Shown: in pieces, positions 45,774 through 56,626 of the stretch
How the letters are laid out: every line of letters begins with the position of its first letter
Numbering within the stretch: the first letter of the stretch is position 1
Origin: Campanula takesimana
Taxonomy: Eukaryota; Streptophyta; Magnoliopsida; Asterales; Campanulaceae
Reading direction: 5' to 3'
NCBI GenBank assembly: GCA_026119855.1
Contig: JAOWBW010000487.1
Location: forward strand, 434,001-498,000
DNA: 64,000 nucleotides
The notes under the pieces: model-generated
Told to the model about the DNA's origin: nothing
Seen by the model: only the letters and a program-made list of their open reading frames with translations
Database searches by the model: none
Position numbers and translations under genes: made by a program

Positions 45774-47078
45774 ATGATCAAGTCTATAAGAATTTTGATT
45801 GCCATTGCCGCATATCATGACTATGAGATATGGCAGATGGACGTCAAAACCGCTTTCCTGAATGGAAAACTTCAAGAGGATGTGTATATGACACAACCAG
45901 AAGGTTTTGAACAAGATTCTAAGGTATGCAAATTGCAGAGATCCATCTATGGATTGAAGCAAGCTTCTAGGAGTTGGAATCTCCGTTTTGATGAATCGGT
46001 CAAAGAGTTTGGTTTCATCAAGAACGAAGATGAGCCTTGTGTATACAAGAAGATTAGTGGGAGCATAGTGCTTTTCCTTGTTTTATACATGGATGACATA
46101 TTGCTCATTGGAAATGACATTCCTACACTTCAGTCTGTGAAGACTTGGTTAGGAAAGTGCTTCGCAATGAAAGATATGGGTGAAGCCGCATATATTCTTG
46201 GCATTAAGATCTATAGAGATAGATCAAGGAGGCTACTTGGTTTAAGCCAAAGTACATACATTGACAAGGTCATTAGAAGATTCCGTATGGAAAATTCTAA
46301 GAGAGGCACCTTGCCCGTGTTACATAGAGTTTCTCTAAGCAAGACTCAATGTCCTAAGACAAAAGATGAGCGTGAGAAAATGAATGATGTTCCATATGCT
46401 TCGGCAATTGGGTCTATCATGTATGCCATGATTTGTACTAGGCCGGATGTGTCTTATGCTTTGAGCATGACAAGTAGATACCAATCCGACCCTGGTGAAA
46501 ATCACTGGATAGCTGTAAAAGCGATTCTTAAGTACTTGAGAAGGAATAAAGACTCGTTTTTGGTCTATGGAGGAATGGAAGATGATCTCGTTGTAAATGC
46601 TTACACGGATGCAAGCTTCCAAACTGACAAAGATGATAGCCAATCGCAATCGGGTTTTGTGTTTATGTTAAATGGTGGAGCTGTAAGCTGGAAGAGTTCC
46701 AAGCAATGTACAACCGCTGATTCTACAACAGAAGCTGAGTATATTGCTGCATCGGATGCTGCAAAGGAAGCTGTTTGGATTAAAAAGTTCATAACTGAAC
46801 TTGAAGTGGTTCCTAGTATTGCTAATCCAATAGACCTTTATTGCGATAATAATGGTGCTATTGCTCAAGCAAAGGAACCAAGAGCACATCAGAAATCCAA
46901 ACACATACTTAGGCGTTTTCATATCATTCAAGAGATCGTTGATAGGGGAGACGTAAATATATGCAGAGTACCTACTGATGACAATGTTGCGGACCCGCTA
47001 ACAAAGGGACTTCCACAAGCTAAACATGATGGTCATGTTAGGTCCATGGGTATTAGATACATGGGAGATTGGGCCTAG
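45774..47078 (+). pseudogene. Copia-3 RT and RNase H (second part)
   Basis: 434 codons directly after the frame break. RT motifs: QMDVKTAFLNG, SIYGLKQASR, then the catalytic YMDDILLIG. RNase H: DASFQTDKDD, TTEAEYIAAS, YCDNNGAI and a HILRRFHIIQEIV tail ending NVADPLTKGLP. All domains look complete, so apart from the frame break and the knuckle change the element appears recently active. Confidence 0.93.
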
Positions 47079-47092
47079 GGCAAGTGGGAGAT

Positions 47093-48580
47093 TGTTGGTA
47101 GTGGTTCCCTAGGCACGTTTAATAAACGTTGTAATTGTTATCATTTATTTCATATCTATAAAGAGATGTTTTGATTATTATTATTGTTCATGTTTACTTA
47201 TAATAATCTCCGTCCCTAGTACTTGTTAAGCACTAGTATAAAGGCTAAATGATCATGGGATGATCATGTTAGATTTATGGGTACTTGTTTGGAACAAGGT
47301 ACTGGACACGACCCGCTCTATGAGATTTATGTCATGGTCTATGTCATACATATATCTCATATTAGTTATGTCATTTGAATCCTTAGACATGAAGTTATTA
47401 TAGTCTTCCACTTGATGAACATTATGTTTGACATATTCAAACGCTACTTTTAACCGAGTAGTTATAAAGGGTATGATTGGCATAATCGGATTCACGTAGG
47501 GAAGAATAATAAGCTAAATGGATTTGTCCCTCTTCGGAGAGATATCAAGCTTGGGCCTCTCGTAGGAATGATGTTGATGAAATGTTCGGCCGGACTCAAA
47601 TGAATTGATTGGATAAATGACATTTGGATTATCAACATATTCGGAATCGAGAAAGTATTGAACAAAACAAGTTGACTCTTTGACCATGACTTGTGTTCAA
47701 TGATATCGTGGACAAAAGGATTATGACATATTCTAAAGGAATGCGAACTTGTATCTAGTTATACTATTTGGGTAGGTATGACGGTTTGCTAGAACCTAAT
47801 CATATCTTATGGTTTCATGTTTGAACCCATTGCCAACTTAGTATAATCCTAGAGGGTCACACACAATAGAACGAATCTTTAAAAGGACTACATTGGAATT
47901 TTGGAAATTCTGGACATTCTGGGGAAGTGGGCGACCGCAAAGTATGGACTGGGCGGCCGCACACTTAGCTCAGTTTTGTACCAGTTTTGTTTCAGATAGT
48001 TGTGCGACCGCACAGATGCTTTTGGGCGGCCGCACAGTACTGTCGGCTGGCACTTTCCTAATTCGATTTGGAATGTCTTTTGACACAAGTTTCCTATTTG
48101 AAATAGGTCTTGCTTGTGTATAAAAGGAGGATTTCGGCCAGAACTTAAGGGATAGCCTTGTGTGAGTCTCAAAGAGTTTGAGAGAGAGTTTATTTTGTTC
48201 TAAGACATCTTTTGTTGAAGAACAAAATAATACACAAAAAGAAAAATTCCATATAGTCATATCAATTGTGAAAGCGTGTTTCATAGTTGTTGGTCTAGCA
48301 ACCAAGATCAAAGAAGCTCCTTTGATATTCGTTCGAAGTGTGGATACCGCTAGAGGGTGAAAATCATCATCTTCAAAGTTCGTGTTCAAGCTTTGTGATC
48401 GTGATCAAGTCTTCAAATCTCCACCAAAGACCAAGAGAAAATTTGATAGCCATCAAGGTTAGTTTTATCCTATATTCATGTTATTGCATTTGATTTAATC
48501 ATATGAACGGATCTATGGGCTTTGGGTTTCAAAATTTTAAATGCTAAATTCCGCTGCGCATGTTTGATCGAAACCCAACA
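47093..48580 (+). repeat. Copia-3 3' LTR
   Basis: 1488 bp, about 99% identical to the 5' LTR by eye, followed by TCCCT. Confidence 0.93.
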
Positions 48581-48585
48581 TCCCT

Positions 48586-50434
48586 CACCTCCCTCACCCT
48601 ACTCTTTCACACTCCACCTCCATCCCCCATCTCCCAGCTCAATCTCTCTCTCTCTCTCCAAAAGGTAAGCATTTTTTTCTCTTCCTTCTCTCTTCATTTC
48701 CTTCTTCTTCCTCTCATAATCTCTCATTTATTAAAACGTGAAACTTGTTTAGATCGTCGATAGGATCGCGTAGAATAAAAAAGAATTGAATTCCGTCATC
48801 TTTGAGAATTTTCAAGTAAGTTATTTTTCCCCCATTTTGATGCTAAAATGTTCATATCATGTTTATATGATGTTTGATGTGTTATATTTGAAGTTTGATT
48901 GAGTTTGGAATTTATTGGGAATTTATTTTGGGTTTTGATCAAAAATGGTGAAATCTTGAATGTGGGGATTTGGTCTTGATTTTTGGTTGATAAAGGGTGT
49001 TGTTAAGGTCCCCTTTTTGGTTAAATGTTGTTTGGGTACCCTAGTATGCTTGTTGGGAGTCTTGATTCTAGTTGATTTTGTATGGTAAGAGGTTTGGGTT
49101 GTTTTGGGTTTGAAATGGAGAACCTAGCTGCTAGAATTCTTCCCAGCCCGTAGACCAGGCGCCCGCCTGCCCTTGCCCAGGCGCCCGCCTACCCCCCTTT
49201 TTCTAGCGCCTGACCTTCTGTTGATTCAAGCGCCCGCTCGACCCAGGCCAGGCGCCCGCCCGTCACTGTTCCAGGATTTTGTCCTTTTTGCTTGTTTTAA
49301 ATAAATGGCTTAACTAGTTTAGGATGCCTTCTTCTAATTAACTTAAGATAACACCGTGGGACACTTATTTAAGTGGAATTGATTCTTTTGTGAATGAATG
49401 TGTTATGAAATTTATTTAAGTACCGTTTTGGGAATGTTGGGCATCTTTGATGTGCTGTTTGGATTGGTTTACCTTTGTGGTAATTTAATTGGAATGGTTC
49501 CCTACTTTGGAACCTTAAGTTGTTTATTTAACCTAATATTTATTACTTAGCATTTATTTGAAAGTCCAGCTGGTATTTTGTGTGTGTTTGGGCGATACGA
49601 AACATTTTGATGGCACGGCTAAGTCCATTGTGATGTTGACCATTGTTTTGCCCCATTATTACCCTCCTCCAGATTGGCATTGGATGTGAGAAGAGCTAGC
49701 TCCTTTGTGTGCACTTTAGCTTTACTTGGAGCATGACTTTGTGGCATGTCTCCCGTCCCTTGTGACACTTCATTGGTTATTGGTTCCGGTACCGGGGATT
49801 TCTCTTCAGCTTTCATGCTATTATGAAGATGATGATTTGTTGATTATTGAAGCTGCGCAGCGACCTTTATTTGGTTCATCGGTTTGGAAAACCTTGGCTA
49901 TATCCTTTGTTATGTGTTTATTTCCGCTGCTATCTGTTAAGTGATAAATGCTATGTGCTATGTGATATTTATTATTGCTTATTGTATATTGCATCATAGC
50001 ATGTCATGTAGTTGCATTAGTAACTTATTGAGATTTATCTCACCCCTTTTCTTTTATCTTTGTTTTTCCTTACCCCCCCCCAGGTGCTAAGGATTAGTCT
50101 CGCTGATCACGAGAAAGAGGACGTCGAGTGTGGATACATTCTTTTGGGGAAGGTTGTTATAGGTTGGTTTACATTATATAAATGTGTAACCTTTTTGGGA
50201 TAGTTGTACCAAACAATGACGTCATTAAGATTTGTACATTTATCTTTTGTTGGGCATAAACTTGTGGAAGTTTATGATAGTTGTATTTGGTTATTATCAA
50301 ACTTGGATTTGTAAAACTTTGGATCATCACCTTTTGGTATCAAATGGAATTTTTAACTTCGGTATTTCATAGTTTTGGTTTTAAGTCGACGTCCAGATCG
50401 CGGTCTCGGGCCCGCGGGGTTCGGGGTCGCGATA
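48586..50434 (+). repeat. Tekay 3' LTR, right piece
   Basis: Resumes the Tekay LTR after Copia-3. It carries four GC-rich half-sites: starts at 49155, 49177, 49226 and 49248 (spacings 22, 49, 22). Ends GTCGCGATA and is followed by AATCT. Confidence 0.92.
49155..49261 (+). promoter_or_regulatory. Complete set of four half-sites in the Tekay 3' LTR
   Basis: CCAGGCGCCCGCCT at 49155 and 49177, TCAAGCGCCCGCTC at 49226, CCAGGCGCCCGCCC at 49248. The 22-49-22 layout parallels the 22-51-22 layout of the Copia-1 and Copia-3 LTRs despite unrelated surrounding sequence. Confidence 0.65.
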
Positions 50435-50507
50435 AATCTGCTATGTAGTTTAATGATCATAGAAACCTTTATAACTGATTTTTATCTTTATTTCATCTGG
50501 GAATTTA

Positions 50508-50798
50508 TCAGCAAAGTCTATGGATCTTTGAATTGGTATTATTCATTACTTTGTAAAATATGTTTAAGTGTTTTTCATGTTGTTCTAGATTTCTGCTAAA
50601 GACTAAAACATCATCAATGTAAACAATAATAAAAGTGTATTGGTTAAAAATTTCGTTCATTATTTTATGAAATTCGCTTGGTGCATTTTTTAGCCCAAAA
50701 GGCATAACATTCCATTCGTAATGTCCAAAAGGTACTGTAAAAGCTGTTTTGTATTTATATTCCCCAGCTATTTGTATCTGCCAAAATCCAGACTTCAT
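50508..50798 (-). pseudogene. Caulimovirid reverse transcriptase, palm
   Basis: 96-codon frame with KSGFWQIQI, VMPFGLKNAPSEF and the catalytic VYIDDVLVFS motif of caulimovirid RT. The fingers region (50800-51140) is present but interrupted by stops, and the thumb continues to the Tekay border at 50439. Confidence 0.92.
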
Positions 50799-51142
50799 AT
50801 CAAATTTTGAGAAAATTAAGGCATCATGAGGTCTTTTTTAATAAATCCTGTTTGTTAGGTATTGGATTCCTGATCCATTTTAATGCCGTATTTAATGGTT
50901 TGTAATTAATAACTAATCTTGGGGCACCTCGTTTTATTTCTGCGTTTTTTGAAGACATAAAATGCTGAGCAAGACCATGGAGATTTACTTTTTCTAATTA
51001 ATTTTTTGTCAAGTAGATCGTTAATTTCTTTCTTGTAATATTCTAATAATTCTTGATTCATTTGTATTATTCTTGCTTTTTTGGGGATTGATTTCTCGTT
51101 AAAATCTTTTTCATATGGTAGTGTTACTACATGTTTTTTCCT

Positions 51143-51763
51143 TTACCAAAAAGCTGTGGGTAAATCGGAACATAAGTCTTTTTCAAATTTTTCTAACTTA
51201 GTTGAGATTATATTTTTATATTCTTGGAGTTTCAGTTTTTCTTCTATTTTGACATTTAGTAATTCTTCTTTAAGAAATTTTATTTGATTTTGTAGAGTAT
51301 TTATTTTAGAAACACATGTTACTGGATATAAAAATTCAAATATAATTTGTTGTCCTAATATTCTTGTTTCTTCTCTTTTTTTAGAAACTGAAAAAGGGTA
51401 TAACATTTGTAAAAAAGAGTTTCCTAGTATGACTTCTGTATTTAGATTTTTTACAAGAATTAAACTTGTTTTAAAGCAAATATTATTGTTGCATACATGT
51501 GCTTCTGGTATTTTGTATTTTACTTGTAATTTTGATGAATTAGCTGCTGAAAGGCTTTGTTTTGTTTTTATAAAGTATTTTATTGGTATTATCCCTTGTT
51601 CTATGCAGTTTAGATCAGCTCCAGAGTCTAACATGGCTAGTCCCCTGTATTCAAAATATTTAATTTTCATGTTTATGTTGACATACAACTTTTGGTATCT
51701 TACTTTAGTTAGTGTATATATACTTTTTTCTGTGCCCGTGGAAGAACTCGTATCTGTCTCCAA
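51143..51763 (-). pseudogene. Caulimovirid aspartic protease and RT linker
   Basis: 206-codon frame. AMLDSGADLNCIEQ is the retropepsin active site (DSG), followed by a VILGNSFLQ segment matching the protease flap/C-terminal pattern. A long charged linker then leads toward the RT. Confidence 0.85.
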
Positions 51764-52065
51764 AGAGGATTTTGAATTTTTAGCAAAGGGATTTGGAAAA
51801 TATTTATCTAAATCTTCTTATTTTTTAGAATTAGAAGTCTCTCCTTTATAAGTTGAGTGAATTTGTTTTTTAATTTCTTGTAATGTTAGTTTTGTCTCTA
51901 TTTTTTTGTCTTCTATAATTCTAGGTTGCTTTGTTTTAATAGTTGTATTTCCTGTTTTATTCATTTAATTTCATTTTGTAAATCAACTAAGGAGATTTGT
52001 TTCTTTTTATCTTGAAATATTTTTATAACATCTTCATATTGAGTTGGTTGAGATGTGTCTGGTTT

Positions 52066-52413
52066 TTATTCATTAATGGTTTTTGCTAATTGTTTTAAGA
52101 ATTTTCTTTTTATTGTTGGTTCGTCTATTTCTTTAATCTTCTTTAATATCTCATCATATTGTTCTAATATGTTTAACTTATTATTACACATGCATATTTC
52201 ATTATTACAAGATTGACATTCTTCGTCGCTTGTGTCAGATGGTTGATTTGAAGAGTTATAATCACCATTATCGGTTGATAGCTCAAGATTGTCTATCTTA
52301 TGTAATATTTCGTCTGTTTCTTTTATTTTTAAATTGTTACAAATTTGTTGTATTTGTCTTTTTGCTGGGCAATTTCTTGCAATGTGACTTGGTTTTTTTT
52401 GCATAAGAAGCAT
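52066..52413 (-). pseudogene. Caulimovirid coat-protein C-terminus with zinc knuckle
   Basis: The PSHIARNCP end of a CCHC knuckle opens this frame; the first two Cys lie just upstream in another frame, after an A-run that probably gained or lost a base. An acidic, Cys-containing tail follows (DEECQSCNNE). Confidence 0.75.
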
Positions 52414-52937
52414 CTTATTTCTTTGTTGTATGGTTTAAAAGATTTAAAATATCTTTCATATCTTTTATTATTGTTGTATCTTTTTTTATAATTTGCTTTT
52501 TTATTCTTATTGTAGTATGCAGGGGGTTCTTTTTGGCAGTTTTTATTTATTTTCCTATGTTTTCTTCTGTAGGTGCTATTTCTGTAATATGGACTTCTAT
52601 AATGTTCGTAGCGCTTCTTTTTGTATGAAGATTGTAATTTACTAAAACCGAATTGTTCACACTAATGCCCTATCTCTTTTCATGTTTGAGTATTCTCTTT
52701 CTTTAATTTGTTACTTAGTTTTTGGTCTTGACATAATCTTAAACCAGTAAGGTTTACACAGGTAATTAAGTCTCCATAGGTGAGTTCGTCATAAGAAAGT
52801 TTTCCATATTTTTGTTCTATAGTATCTTTTACTTTTTCTGAGAATAATCCTGGTAAGCCAGTAATAAATTTTTCTTTCCAATGATAATTATTTGGGTCAG
52901 CTAAATTAAAAACTCTTTTTAGAAAATTCTCTTTATA

Positions 52938-53522
52938 TCATTTAAATTGTTCTAATTTTCTACATTTTATGTTTTGTAATATTTTAGATTTTCTTTCAGT
53001 ATATAGGTCTACGTCTCCTATAAAATGAGTTGTAATATTAAATATTAAATTTATTAATTGTGCTGGAATTGGATTTTCATAGTCATCTAATATTGGTTTT
53101 CCTTCTTGGTTTATTTTTACATCATCTAGAATATTTGTTTTTATTACAAGTCCTAATAATTTATCCCACCAAGTTCGTAGTTGTCCAGTGAATCCTAAGA
53201 TGATGTTTTCTACTGCTTGTTTTTTTGTAATATTTGTAGTTTTGTAGATATTTCCTACAATTATCATTTCTTTTGTTATATTTATGATTTCCATTTCACT
53301 TAATCCATCAATATTCCATTCGTAAATATTTTTTGCATTATAAGACTTTGTTGGGTTTCTTAATATTTGTAAGTTCTCCGTTTCTTTTTTATAATTATAA
53401 AAATTTCGTCTCATGGCTTGAATTGGAATTGTGTTATTTTTAATTTCTTCTTCGTCTGAATCATTTGATGAATAATCATATTCCTTATTAGAAGAGATTT
53501 CTGATTCTGAGGTTTTTATCAT
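52938..53522 (-). pseudogene. Caulimovirid coat protein core
   Basis: 194-codon frame, acidic N-terminus then a core with IYEWNIDGLSEMEI and GFTGQLRTWWDKL, the WWD pattern typical of caulimovirid capsids. It forms the virion shell in functional relatives; here it is broken downstream. Confidence 0.8.
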
Positions 53523-53760
53523 TGTAGTCTGCTAATAATCTTATATTTTTACTTGTGCCTAAATCTTCTTTTACAAGTAAATGGGTTTTTATTTTGTCCA
53601 TCAAGTCATTTAAGGGATCATTTAATTTAATTTTTGTTATCGTTAAAGGATTTTTAGGAGGCGGTATTTGTTTATTAAATATTATTTATTTGTTTTTCCT
53701 ATTTGATGGCTCCATATTATATAGTTCTGAGTACTCTGTAATTTTTTTGGATTTATAATT

Positions 53761-54108
53761 TTAATCGTATTTTGTATTAATTGGTGTAGGTCCAACTTCG
53801 ACTTCAATGTTTTCAACTTCATGTTTTACTAAGGCTATTCCATTTGTGGCATTATCAATTTTCTCTTCTACCCTATCTAATTGTTGTCCCATGGTATATA
53901 GAGCTAGATTTGTCCAATTATTTTGTAGATGTAGATCTTTGGTTATTTTTCTCTTTTCTTCAGTTAATTGATCAGGATGTACGATAGGTAGTATGCCATT
54001 GTTGACACCATTTTTACAAAAATAAGCTGATTCTAATGGTGGTTTCTCACTTTTATATTTGTCATGACTTGGTAAAAAAAATCTGGTTCTGGTCCTACTT
54101 TGTACCAT
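53761..54108 (-). pseudogene. Caulimovirid movement-protein C-terminal region
   Basis: 115-codon frame: ESAYFCKNGVNNGILPIVHP, then a segment ending in a coiled-coil-like stretch (QQLDRVEEKID, LVKHEVENI). I place it at the movement-protein end by position upstream of the coat protein and general resemblance. Upstream sequence to 54390 continues in shifted frames. Confidence 0.55.
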
Positions 54109-54390
54109 TTTCGTATTTTCTTTATTGTGGTTATTTTATATAAGTAATCATTATTTAAGAAATAAAAAAATGGTATATGTTCTTCTTGTAGTTCGAAAAA
54201 TTCATAATATTTTTCTTTTATTTATTTTTGTTCTTTTTAATTATATATTTGAAAAAATAAGTTTCTATTTTTTTCATTTTTCTCATTTCTGAAATCATTT
54301 CTTAAAATACTTTTGTCTAATGCAAATTTCTTTTTTATCATATTTATTGTAGCTTCACTATCTTCATAAGGATGTACATAAATTCATTCT

Positions 54391-55074
54391 TGTTGGTCCT
54401 AAAAGGCAACAAGGGTATTAGAGCAATAACAAGACTTGATAAGAAAAGTAAGCAACCATAAGAACACAGATTTACGTGGTTCGCCAACTTGGCTACGTCC
54501 ACGGGGAGGGGAGAGAATATTATTATCAATCTGGAGAAAACGATTACAAGATCTCACTATTATTGCTAAATGAATTTTGATCACAAAATTCCTGACCGTG
54601 TAACTGTAGAATTACAGACCTCTCTGAGCACTCTAATTCGTCTTACTTTGATCTAAACTAATGGTCTCTATTTATACCAGTAAAGTCTATCTCAAAGTAT
54701 GCTCGGAACTTGGAATCCTAGTCTAAAACTGACTCGAAAACCTTCCTTCTGAGCTACTGCGGAAAACTGCACGAAACAGGAATCTGGAGCCTTGGTCGGC
54801 CGGGTATAGACCTTGGTCCGGTCGGCCTTTGTCTTGGTCCGGTTGGGTGCCTACTATATTCCGCCCGGATCCACTCCTTCCTATAACCATGAATTTCCGA
54901 CGTGCTTTGGTCCGCCCGGGTCATGAGTCTAGCGTGCCCGGACCCCCTTTGGTCCGCCCGGGTCTTATGCCTGGTGTGCCTGGACCAGCCTCTGCTCTGC
55001 ATAGGAATTGTGAGATTTCTCTGTTGTTTAATCCATTAACTTGGCATCCCAAATTCAAAGGCATTAACCCAACA
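54391..55074 (-). repeat. Copia-4 3' LTR
   Basis: 684 bp, TGTTGGTCC...AACCCAACA on the plus strand. The last ~28 bp in element sense resemble the Copia-2 LTR end. Confidence 0.88.
54794..54986 (-). promoter_or_regulatory. Eight GC-rich half-sites in the Copia-4 LTR
   Basis: Aligned on GGTCCGCCCGG, copies start at 54794, 54815, 54836, 54858, 54909, 54931, 54951 and 54973: spacings 21, 21, 22, 51, 22, 20, 22. In the right-hand block GGTCCGCCCGGGTC alternates with GCGTGCCCGGACC / GGTGTGCCTGGACC. This is two blocks of four on the same ~22/51 layout as the other families. Confidence 0.65.
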
Positions 55075-55134
55075 ATCTCCACCTTGACTTTGAATCGCCA
55101 TGACAACAAACCTTTTCTCCCCCCTCGCCTCTTC

Positions 55135-55853
55135 TGCTATCTAATACCTGCGAACATTCAGCAAGTCCAAACAATGTTGGAACTTGATTCCCGTCACGGG
55201 TTTTGTGAACATATCTGCAGGGTTGTCCACCGTCCCTACCTTCTTCACCTTTACCCGTTTCTCATCCCTTAAGAAATGATATCTGACATCAATGCGCTCA
55301 AACTATCGTAATAAATAATAGCCTGATCCTGATGTATCCCATAATCGCTAATCAATCCCTTCAACCATAATCCTTCCTTAGCGGACTCTGTCAATGCCAT
55401 GCATTCTTTTTCCATTGTAGACAACGTCACTGTCGCCTGCAATGTAGCCTTCCAACTGACAACTAACCCACCAAGCGTGAATACATATCCGGTCATCAAT
55501 CTTCTTGTATCAACATCACCCGAATAGTCCGAATCTGAGAACCCCTTAACTGCACATTCTATCCCACCTCCATAGATAAGACCGACGTCGCTAGTGCGCA
55601 CTGTAGCATACATCAAAATACCATCTGCACTAGCATAGGGTACTCGAGCCATATACACTTTCTCCTCAGCCGATTTGGGCCCAAACGCAACTGTCTGTGC
55701 ATTCACTGCAGCCGGAGTATCTATAGCCTGAGCTGTTGACCTACCAAACCTCTCTAAAACTTTCTTGATGTAACTTTTCTGGGATAAGAACAATTTTCGT
55801 TTGGCTCTGTCTCTATAGATCTCCATACCCAGAATTCTCTTCGCGTTACCCAA
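55135..55853 (-). pseudogene. Copia-4 RT end and RNase H
   Basis: Minus-strand frame starts after Copia-5 with ILGMEIYRDR and LFLSQKSYIKKVLERF (RT C-terminus), then RNase H landmarks GFSDSDYSGD, TLSTMEKECMALTESAKEG and YYDSLSALM. A frame break near 55.27 kb is followed by VDNPADMFTKPV, the usual Copia C-terminal tail, then CLDLLNVRR. It is fragmentary and non-functional. Confidence 0.88.
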
Positions 55854-55857
55854 ACCC

Positions 55858-56626
55858 TGTTGGTAGTGGTGCCCTAGGCACGTTAATAAACGTTGTAATT
55901 GTTATCATTTTTTTATATCAATAAAGAGATGTTTTGATTATTATTGTTGTTCATGTTTACTTATAATAATCTCCGTCCCTAGTACTTATTAAGCACTAGT
56001 ATAAAGGCTAAATGATCATGAGATGATCATGTTAGATTTATGGGTACTTGTTTGGAACAAGGTACTGGACATGACCCGCTGTATGAGATTTATGTCATGG
56101 TCTATGTCGTACATATATCTCATATTAGTTATGTCATACGAATCCTTAGACATGAAGTTATTATAGTCTTCCACTTGATGAACATTATGTTTGACATATT
56201 CAAACGCTACCTTTAACCGGGTAGTTATAAAGGGTATGATTGGCATAATCGGATTCACGTAGGGAAGAATAATAAGCTAAATGGATTTGTCCCTCTTCAG
56301 AGAGATGTCAAGCTTAGGTATCTCGTAGGAATGATGTTGATGAAAATGTTCGGCCGGACTCAAATGAATTGATTAGATCAATGTCATTTGTATTATCAAC
56401 ATATTCGGAATCAAGAAAGTATTGAACAAAACAAGTTGACTTGTTGACCATGACTTATGTTCAATGACATCGTGGACAAAGGGATTGTGACATATTCTAT
56501 AGGAATGCGAACTTGTATCTAGTTATACTATTTGGGTAGGTATGACGGTTTGCTAGAACCTAATCATATCTTATGGTTTCATGGTTGAACCCATTGCCAA
56601 CTTAGTGTAATCCTAGAGGGTCACAC
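55858..56626 (+). repeat. Copia-5 LTR, truncated
   Basis: The first 769 bp of an LTR close to Copia-3 (TGTTGGTAGTGGTGCCCTAGG), inserted in Copia-4 after AACCC. It stops at GGGTCACAC where the Ogre LTR starts, before the half-site region would begin. Solo or part of a full element cannot be told. Confidence 0.88.

Larger units (their letters stand above)
40032..48580 (+). mobile_element. Copia-3, nearly intact Ty1/copia element
   Basis: LTRs 40032-41520 (1489 bp) and 47093-48580 (1488 bp), TGTTGG...CCAACA, differing by about 12 substitutions and one indel by eye. Target duplication TCCCT at 40027-40031 and 48581-48585. PBS TGGTATCAAAGCC (one mismatch to the standard) follows the 5' LTR; GGCAAGTGGGAGAT precedes the 3' LTR. 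It has a full set of Copia domains with one frame break. Confidence 0.95.
33032..50434 (+). mobile_element. Tekay-type Gypsy chromovirus, carrying a nested Copia
   Basis: Target duplication AATCT at 33027-33031 and 50435-50439. 5' LTR 33032-35127 (2096 bp); 3' LTR 39764-40031 plus 48586-50434, split by Copia-3. Coding order is gag, two zinc knuckles, protease, RT, RNase H, integrase, then a chromodomain-like tail, the order of chromoviruses. Lesions: a frameshift near the gag end and a stop at 39292-39294. By-eye LTR divergence is about 1%. It is inserted in the caulimovirid polyprotein. Confidence 0.93.
50435..54390 (-). mobile_element. Endogenous caulimovirid, upstream part (MP, CP, protease, RT)
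   Basis: Minus-strand relic of a plant pararetrovirus with the order movement-protein end, coat protein, zinc knuckle, aspartic protease, RT, continuing past the Tekay insertion to RNase H at 32.5 kb. Very AT-rich, with many frameshifts. All domains in one direction, MP before CP, suggest a petuvirus- or florendovirus-like polyprotein. It is cut at 54390 by Copia-4. The intervals between the listed pieces are decayed coding sequence of the same polyprotein. Confidence 0.88.
54391..55857 (-). mobile_element. Copia-4, 3' end only
   Basis: Minus-strand element: RNase H coding (55853 to about 55135), polypurine tract AAGGTGGAGAT (55075-55085 complement), then 3' LTR 54391-55074. Inserted in the caulimovirid at 54390; cut on the right by Copia-5 at 55858. 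The remainder is outside the window. Confidence 0.88.
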
